Part shown: one piece after another, positions 22,253 to 27,237 of the stretch
Layout: each line of letters begins with the position of its first letter
Position numbering within the stretch: the first letter of the stretch is position 1
DNA from: UMGS172 sp045648145
GTDB taxonomy: Bacteria > Bacillota > Clostridia > Oscillospirales > Acutalibacteraceae
DNA length: 27,237 nucleotides
Direction of reading: 5' to 3'
Assembly (NCBI GenBank): GCA_045648145.1
Contig: JAZRNK010000110.1
Location: forward strand, 1 to 27,237
Position numbers and translations under genes: made by a program
Notes under the pieces: generated by a model
The model's database searches: none
What the model saw: only the letters and a program-made list of their open reading frames with translations
What the model was told of the DNA's origin: nothing

Positions 22253-23587
22253 GTGAAATTTAACCCTGCGGCTTTTATAAGCCGGTTGTTTGATAACAAA
22301 AAGTTTTTGGTTACGTTTTCAGTAGTAGTTGCTATTATTTTTTGGCTTATTATTGATATTAACGAAAATCCTATGCGTGAGATAACCGTTTCTCAAATAC
22401 CTGTCACCGTGTCTGAACAGACTGATGATAACGGCAATATTTTGTCGATAGTGGGCGAGTTTGAAAACAAGGTATCGGTTACGGTAAACGGCGCCGGATA
22501 TCTTGTTAGCGACGTTGACAAGGATGATATAAGCGTTACTGTTTCTTCGTATGCCGATGTAACCAAGCCTGGTACTTATGTTTTATCACTTACCGCTACA
22601 ACAAGTAAAAGTGGTTGCACAATTTCAAAAATAAGTCCTTCGTATGTCAAGGTTGTTTTTGACTACAATTCGACTAAGGATATACCGGTTTCGGTTAATA
22701 CTGATAAGTTTAAAGAGTATGTAGCAACCGACTGTGAAATTTATAAAAGCAGCCTTAAAAACAATTCTAACGGCGAGGAAATAGAAAATCTTTCAATTTC
22801 AGGTCCGTCGGAGATTGTCAGCACTATCGCAAAGGTTGTAGTAACACCCATTCTTCCTGAGGGAGATATTAAGTCTGAAACTCAGAACTTTAAACCTATT
22901 CTGGTATTCTACGACCACAATGACAAGGCTGTCGATGCTTCGCAGATAGTATATAATCAGGACGTATATGCAAGAATAGTGGTTTACAAAACAGCCGATG
23001 TTGATGTTTATCCTACCTTCTCAAATATGCCTGATTGCTTTGCCGACAGTAAACCTGAGTATACATTAAGTGTTTACAACGAGGTTTCTAAAAAGAATGA
23101 GACGGTTACCAAGGTTACGGTTAAGGGCCCTGTTGATACGGTAAATAATCTTTTGAGCAAGGGCTTAATGCTGTCGCCTATAGATTTTGCCGAAGTTAAA
23201 CCGCGTAACACATCATTTAATGTTTCCTTTGTGTTGGATGAAGGTGTACTTATTGCCGACGGCACCGAGGAAGTTACCGTTTCACTTAATTTAGGTGAAT
23301 TAGGTACAAGTTCTATTAGCATTGATCCGTCCAAGGTCGTCTATGAAGGTTTGCCTGCTAATTTCAAAGCCTCAACCTCATATAAAAAGACGATAAAAGT
23401 GGTTGTTTGCGGAAAATATGCCGAGCGTAGAAAACTGAATGCAAACAATGTTTCGGTTGTTGTGGATTGCTCTAACGTAACCGAAGCAACGGTAGAAACA
23501 ATGAAGATTAGAATCAAACTGCCTAACGGTGTTGAGGCTTGGGTAAACTCGGTTGACCCTGCTGAAATAAGTGTTACGATAGAATAA
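22253..23587 (+). CDS. cdaR: CdaA regulator CdaR (YbbR-domain protein)
   Basis: A 444-residue protein with one N-terminal transmembrane helix (about 18-38, FLVTFSVVVAIIFWLIIDI) and an extracytoplasmic part made of about four YbbR domains (roughly 45-130, 140-225, 230-330, 335-444). The repeat pattern is visible as I-x-x-I-P-V-T/S-V-x strands (QIPVTVSEQ, DIPVSVNTD), V-x-V-x-G (VSVTVNGAG, VTVKGPVDTV) and the closing VDPAEISVTIE. CdaR binds CdaA and tunes c-di-AMP synthesis in characterised Firmicutes. It starts at a GTG (22253) with AAAGGATG about 10 bases upstream. It is in an operon with cdaA and ends at a terminator. Confidence 0.92.
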   Translation: MKFNPAAFISRLFDNKKFLVTFSVVVAIIFWLIIDINENPMREITVSQIPVTVSEQTDDNGNILSIVGEFENKVSVTVNGAGYLVSDVDKDDISVTVSSYADVTKPGTYVLSLTATTSKSGCTISKISPSYVKVVFDYNSTKDIPVSVNTDKFKEYVATDCEIYKSSLKNNSNGEEIENLSISGPSEIVSTIAKVVVTPILPEGDIKSETQNFKPILVFYDHNDKAVDASQIVYNQDVYARIVVYKTADVDVYPTFSNMPDCFADSKPEYTLSVYNEVSKKNETVTKVTVKGPVDTVNNLLSKGLMLSPIDFAEVKPRNTSFNVSFVLDEGVLIADGTEEVTVSLNLGELGTSSISIDPSKVVYEGLPANFKASTSYKKTIKVVVCGKYAERRKLNANNVSVVVDCSNVTEATVETMKIRIKLPNGVEAWVNSVDPAEISVTIE

Positions 23588-23610
23588 CAACACCCAATAT
23601 AAAACTTGAA

Positions 23611-23650
23611 CCCGACTGCTGTGTAGTTCTAAGCGGCAATCGGGTTTTTG
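23611..23650 (+). terminator. Intrinsic terminator of the cdaA-cdaR operon
   Basis: CCCGACTGCTG (23611-23621) pairs with CGGCAATCGGG (23634-23644, one mismatch and one G-T), followed by TTTTTG. Its tail overlaps the -35 of the promoter below. Confidence 0.75.
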
Positions 23651-23677
23651 ACATAGACATGCTATTCGCCATACAAT
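23648..23677 (+). promoter_or_regulatory. Candidate promoter of the small membrane protein-recD2 unit
   Basis: A perfect TTGACA (23648-23653) and TACAAT (23672-23677) have an 18-base spacer. The predicted transcription start, near 23684, would fall inside the GGGTG ribosome binding site of the gene at 23694, so use of this promoter for that gene is uncertain; it could still serve recD2. Confidence 0.5.
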
Positions 23678-23693
23678 GTATTGGGTGATTTTT

Positions 23694-24041
23694 ATGTTAC
23701 AGACTTTAGCAGGGATGTTGATAGCGTTTTTCTGTGTCGCAGGTGCGGTTTCAATTATAAAGTATATAGCATTAAGAATTACGGCACCCTGCACCGACGA
23801 CCGTAGAGTTTATGCCGTTATGTTAAAGGGTAATGATGCCGATATTGAGCTGCAAATGGCTATGGAAACTCTTGATTGGGACAGTGCTTTGCTTAATGCC
23901 AGAGCTTATGCAGTCGACTGTGGATTAGATAAAGAATTGGCTTTATATTGTAAAAAGATGTGTCAGGATAGCCGTTTTCGATTTATTTCGTGTTACGAAT
24001 TTGGAGACGTTATGCAAACGGCTTATGAGGAGAACGATTAA
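23694..24041 (+). CDS. Small membrane-anchored protein of unknown function
   Basis: A 115-residue protein I do not recognise. Residues about 3-25 (QTLAGMLIAFFCVAGAVSII) form one transmembrane helix; the rest is a cytoplasmic, mostly helical domain with several Cys and acidic residues (CTDDRRVYAVMLKGNDADIE, then a DWDSALLNAR and CGLDKELALYCKKM region). I choose ATG 23694, six bases after GGGTG (23683-23687). An in-frame ATG at 23676 lies inside the promoter -10 and is less likely. recD2 starts 20 bases after its stop, so the two may be cotranscribed. Confidence 0.7.
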   Translation: MLQTLAGMLIAFFCVAGAVSIIKYIALRITAPCTDDRRVYAVMLKGNDADIELQMAMETLDWDSALLNARAYAVDCGLDKELALYCKKMCQDSRFRFISCYEFGDVMQTAYEEND

Positions 24042-24061
24042 AAAGAAAGGACCGGTGGAGT

Positions 24062-26266
24062 ATGAACGAACAGTTGGAAATTATAAGCGGAACTGTTAAG
24101 CAAATTGTTTTCAGTAATGCTCAGACCGGTTTTTCGGTTATAGAACTTGAAAATAGCGGTTTTACCGAAACCGTTGTAGGTAATATCAGTAACGTAAGTG
24201 TTGGCGAGGAGTTAGAGCTTACGGGTAAATTTGTTGTCCATTCAGTATACGGTCAACAATTTAAGGCCGAAAGCTTTGTCAAAACCTTGCCGTCTGGTTC
24301 GGCTGCGATTTTGAAATATCTTTCCTCGGGTACTGTTAAGGGCATTGGCCCTGCAACCGCTAAAAAGATAGTTAAACTGTTTGGTGACAAAACCTTTGAT
24401 ATTATGGAAAATGAGCCCGAAAGACTGGCGCAGATAAAGGGTATTTCAATTTCAAGAGCGGTAGAAATGGGCAAGGAAATTGCCGCAAGAAAATCTTTAA
24501 GAGAAATGTGCTTAAGACTTGCACAGTATGGACTTACTGCCGACGATTCGGTCGGTGCTTTTAAGGTGCTGGGTGAGTCGGCTGTTGAGCAAATAGAAGC
24601 CAATCCTTACGTTTTGTGCAAGGAAGGCATAGGCTTTGACTTTGAGAGAGCAGACGAAATTGCCGAAAAGCTTAATATTTCGCACGATAGCACGGACAGA
24701 CTATGTGCAGGTATTGAATATATAATTGAACACAACCATCTTAACGGTCATACGTGTTTACCTAAGCAAAAGGTGTTGGAAATAGCGTCGAATTTGCTGG
24801 AATGTGACGTTCGTTTGATTGATGATGCCTGTTGTGTCGTTGCCGAAAGGAAAAGTGTCGCAACCTTTGTGATGGACGGCATCGAATTTATAGCTTCATA
24901 TAAACTATACGACCACGAAAAATACATAGCCAACCGACTCAAATTAGAGCTTTCATTAAACGCTAAAGAAAAACCGGTTACAAAAACGGAAATTGATGAT
25001 ATTGGTAAAAAGTTGGGGTTGGAGTTTGAAGAGCTTCAGCGTCAGGCAATAGCCAAAAGTATTACGTCGGGTATTTTCATTTTAAGCGGCGGACCGGGAA
25101 CAGGTAAAACCACAACGGTTAACGGAATTATAAGAATAATGGAAAAACGCGGGCTTAAGGTTGCTTTAGCGGCGCCGACGGGACGTGCTGCTAAGCGTAT
25201 GTCTGAGCTTACGGGTAAAGAGGCAAAAACCATACATAGATTGCTTGAGGTCGGTACTTCTGAGGACGGAAAAGGCCATATTTTTGTCAGAAATGAGAAA
25301 AATATGCTTGAATGTGATGCTATAATTGTCGACGAAATGTCGATGGTTGACGTTTCGGTTTTTGATGCCTTGCTTAGAGCTATGCGTATGGGCACGAAGC
25401 TTGTTTTGGTGGGTGACAGCGACCAGTTGCCAAGTGTTGGAGCAGGTAACGTGCTAAAAGATTTGGTGGCAAGCGGAAATTTTCAATGCGTACATCTTAA
25501 AAAGATTTTCAGACAGGCGTTGGAAAGCCTTATAGTTGTTAATGCGCATAAAATTATTGCCGGTGAGGATATGGAGCTTGACCGTAAGGATGCCGACTTT
25601 TTTATGCTTGAGCAAAAAACGCCCCATCAAGCCTTGCGTCTTATAAGTGATTTGTGTTGTGTAAGACTGCCTCAAAGCTACGGCTTTTCTCCGACTGAGG
25701 ATATTCAGGTGCTTTGCCCGTCCAAAAAGATGGAGTTAGGCACTGTGAACATTAATAATATGCTTCAAAGCAGGTTAAACCCACCGCGCGATGACCTGCC
25801 TGAAATTGCCTTTAAAGGCTTTGTTTTGCGAAAAGGCGATAAGGTTATGCAGACCAAAAATAATTATGACATTGTCTGGGAAGATGATGACGGTAATGCA
25901 GGTCTTGGCGTTTTTAATGGCGATGTCGGTGTTTTGGAGGATATTGATGTTGAAAACCGTATTTTATCGGTACGGTTTTTGGATAAGGTTGCAGAGTATT
26001 CGGGTGACGAGGTTATGCAGTTAGAATTGGCATACGCCGTAACTGTGCATAAAAGTCAGGGTAGTGAATTTGACTGTGTGGTTTTGCCGATACTTGATTT
26101 TCCGTATCAGTTAAAATATCGTAATTTGTTATACACGGCTGTAACAAGAGCTAAAAAAATGCTTATAGTTGTCGGTAGTCGCGCCGTACTTAAAGCAATG
26201 GCTTTGAATGACAAAAAAACCTTGAGATATACGGCATTAAAGCACCTGCTTTGTGAGGATAAATAG
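24062..26266 (+). CDS. recD2: ATP-dependent RecD2-like DNA helicase
   Basis: A 734-residue SF1 5'-3' helicase of the RecBCD-independent RecD2 type, with a full-length N-terminal extension. The N-terminal region has an OB-like fold (about 1-90) and helix-hairpin-helix units (GIGPATAKKIVK, IKGISISRAVEMGKEI). Helicase motifs follow: Walker A GGPGTGKT at 343-350 (K349), APTGRAAKRM, Walker B VDEMSMVD (D424-E425), GDSDQLPSVGAGNVL, KKIFRQ, AVTVHKSQGSEFD and LLYTAVTRAKK. In related species RecD2 acts in DNA repair and replication-fork stability in the cytoplasm. A GGTGGAG site precedes the ATG. comF follows with a 1-base gap. It looks complete. Confidence 0.95.
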   Translation: MNEQLEIISGTVKQIVFSNAQTGFSVIELENSGFTETVVGNISNVSVGEELELTGKFVVHSVYGQQFKAESFVKTLPSGSAAILKYLSSGTVKGIGPATAKKIVKLFGDKTFDIMENEPERLAQIKGISISRAVEMGKEIAARKSLREMCLRLAQYGLTADDSVGAFKVLGESAVEQIEANPYVLCKEGIGFDFERADEIAEKLNISHDSTDRLCAGIEYIIEHNHLNGHTCLPKQKVLEIASNLLECDVRLIDDACCVVAERKSVATFVMDGIEFIASYKLYDHEKYIANRLKLELSLNAKEKPVTKTEIDDIGKKLGLEFEELQRQAIAKSITSGIFILSGGPGTGKTTTVNGIIRIMEKRGLKVALAAPTGRAAKRMSELTGKEAKTIHRLLEVGTSEDGKGHIFVRNEKNMLECDAIIVDEMSMVDVSVFDALLRAMRMGTKLVLVGDSDQLPSVGAGNVLKDLVASGNFQCVHLKKIFRQALESLIVVNAHKIIAGEDMELDRKDADFFMLEQKTPHQALRLISDLCCVRLPQSYGFSPTEDIQVLCPSKKMELGTVNINNMLQSRLNPPRDDLPEIAFKGFVLRKGDKVMQTKNNYDIVWEDDDGNAGLGVFNGDVGVLEDIDVENRILSVRFLDKVAEYSGDEVMQLELAYAVTVHKSQGSEFDCVVLPILDFPYQLKYRNLLYTAVTRAKKMLIVVGSRAVLKAMALNDKKTLRYTALKHLLCEDK

Positions 26267-26267
26267 T

Positions 26268-26987
26268 ATGTCGATTTTTACTGAAATAATAAAGCTTGTT
26301 TATCCGTCAAGGTGTCCTTGTTGCGCCAAGCTTAATGATGACGGTGCTCCTTGCGAAGCTTGTCGGCAGAGGTTGACCGATTGTCTTGTGGAGGATGACG
26401 CTTGTAAGCGCTGCGGCTTGAGTAAGGCGCAATGTGAGTGTAAGGTTTTTAATTTTCTGTTTTCAGGTTTGTGTGCGCCTTATTATAATAAGGAAGCCGC
26501 GAGTGAAATGATTTACGGATTCAAATATGCTAACCGTCCGTATGCCGCCAAGTTTTTAGGCTTTGAAATGGCTGAAAGATTTAAACGGGTGTTTAAAAGG
26601 GTAAAGCCCGATTTTGTTTGCTTTGTGCCCAGCCTGAAAAGAGATGTTAGTAAAAGAAATTACGATTATGTTTATCTTCTTGCCAAAACGGTAGCTAAGG
26701 AGTTGGACGTGTCGTTAAAAAGCAAGGCTATTATCAAAGCCAAAGCAAACGAGCCGCAACATAAGTTGAATGCTGACCAAAGGCAGTCAAACGTTAAGGG
26801 CGCTTATAAAGTGACCACCCGTTTTGACGGTAAAACCGTACTGCTTATTGATGATATTAAAACTACAGGCTACACCTTGAATGAATGTGCCAAGCAGCTG
26901 CGTTTGGCGGGTGCCGAAAAGGTTTATTGCCTTACGGCCGTTATAACGGCAAATAAATCTTGTAATAACAGCAAATATAAAATATAA
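26268..26987 (+). CDS. comF: ComF family protein (zinc-ribbon phosphoribosyltransferase-like)
   Basis: A 239-residue ComF protein. The N-terminus has the double-zinc pattern CPCC...CEACRQRL then CKRCGLSKAQCEC. The C-terminal phosphoribosyltransferase-type domain has FVPSLKRDVSKRNYDYVYLL, the QHKLNADQRQSNVKGAY stretch and the PRPP loop VLLIDDIKTTGYTLNECA. ComF homologues take part in DNA uptake in competent Firmicutes, but in many Clostridia the gene is present without proven competence. ATG 26268 is supported by GTGAGGAT (26253-26260) inside the end of recD2; an earlier in-frame GTG at 26253 is part of that site. It is translationally coupled to recD2 and followed 33 bases later by the mreB-like gene. 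Confidence 0.92.
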   Translation: MSIFTEIIKLVYPSRCPCCAKLNDDGAPCEACRQRLTDCLVEDDACKRCGLSKAQCECKVFNFLFSGLCAPYYNKEAASEMIYGFKYANRPYAAKFLGFEMAERFKRVFKRVKPDFVCFVPSLKRDVSKRNYDYVYLLAKTVAKELDVSLKSKAIIKAKANEPQHKLNADQRQSNVKGAYKVTTRFDGKTVLLIDDIKTTGYTLNECAKQLRLAGAEKVYCLTAVITANKSCNNSKYKI

Positions 26988-27020
26988 TGTAATTGTAGAT
27001 TAGTTTACGGAGGTTTAAAT

Positions 27021-27237
27021 ATGCCTGTTGATATAGCGATTGATTTCGGAACCTCAAAGACCGTTTTGTTAAGCGGTAACAAGGTGCTTTTGGAACAGCC
27101 TACGGTAGCAACGGTTGACAGTGAAACCTGGCAGCCCATTTGCTTTGGTGACCGTGCTAAAAGTATGGTTGGCAGAACGCCTGAAAATCTTGAAACGGTG
27201 TTTCCTATTCAAAGGGGAATGATAGCCGATTATGACG
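27021..27237 (+). CDS. mreB: MreB/Mbl-like rod-shape protein, N-terminal part (partial)
   Basis: 72 codons are visible before the window ends. The start PVDIAIDFGTSKTVLLSGN is the actin-fold phosphate 1 motif (usual form IDLGTANT), and GDRAKSMVGRTPENLETVFP is the conserved MreB 'AKxMxGRTP' element followed by QRGMIADYD. MreB forms membrane-associated filaments that guide lateral cell-wall synthesis. ACGGAGGT lies 8 bases upstream of ATG 27021. FGTSKT in place of LGTANT suggests a divergent MreB/Mbl paralogue. The mreCD partners, if present, are outside the window. Confidence 0.88.
   Translation, partial: MPVDIAIDFGTSKTVLLSGNKVLLEQPTVATVDSETWQPICFGDRAKSMVGRTPENLETVFPIQRGMIADYD

Noticed and set aside
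1..27237. CRISPR arrays, tRNA/rRNA genes, transposases or insertion-sequence ends
   Set aside because: I looked for regular spaced repeats, cloverleaf-type sequence and transposase motifs and saw none.

Overview
This is a chromosomal window from a low-to-moderate GC, Gram-positive bacterium of the Bacillota. It is most likely an anaerobic, gut-type member of the Clostridia (Oscillospiraceae/Ruminococcaceae-like). The signs are a T-box riboswitch, a type III glutamine synthetase, a 2-oxoacid:ferredoxin oxidoreductase subunit, a cdaA-cdaR pair, RecD2, a YtvI-like AI-2E protein, purine-rich ribosome binding sites and frequent intrinsic terminators. I see no tRNA, rRNA, CRISPR array, phage gene or insertion sequence. 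The placement is inference; no 16S gene is present.

Layout. 1-1300: the end of a 2-oxoacid oxidoreductase gamma subunit, then ilvE and a terminator. 1312-6447: a T-box-controlled operon, probably leucine-specific. It encodes a LeuA-like protein that has lost its catalytic metal site, a TIM-barrel/acyl-CoA synthetase fusion, and a metal-dependent amidohydrolase. 6461-8143: a ROK sugar kinase and a GmhA-like sugar-phosphate isomerase. 8156-10353 (minus): glnN behind a near-consensus promoter and a leader hairpin that looks like an attenuator. 10597-10984 (minus): a 93-residue orphan protein. 11007-13632: two lipoproteins (WG-repeat and PstS-like). 13631-15244: mgtE with a structured leader that can sequester its ribosome binding site. 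15266-18532 (minus): a small XRE regulator, then lysC, hom and a PheB/ThrR-type ACT regulator. 18666-21212: an AI-2E/YtvI membrane protein, a DUF3343 protein and a cysteine desulfurase family enzyme. 21240-23650: cdaA and cdaR (c-di-AMP synthesis). 23694 to the end: a small membrane protein, recD2, comF and the start of an mreB-like gene.

How the genes may work together. The most interesting region is 1-6447. A ferredoxin-linked 2-oxoacid oxidoreductase, a branched-chain aminotransferase and an acyl-CoA synthetase under a probable leucine T-box are the parts needed to make leucine from isovalerate by reductive carboxylation, a route known from rumen and gut anaerobes. The degenerate LeuA keeps its C-terminal leucine-sensing-type domain and could be a regulator or scaffold. 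This is inference. Two other regulatory RNAs deserve attention: the mgtE leader, which does not match the known M-box, and the glnN leader terminator.
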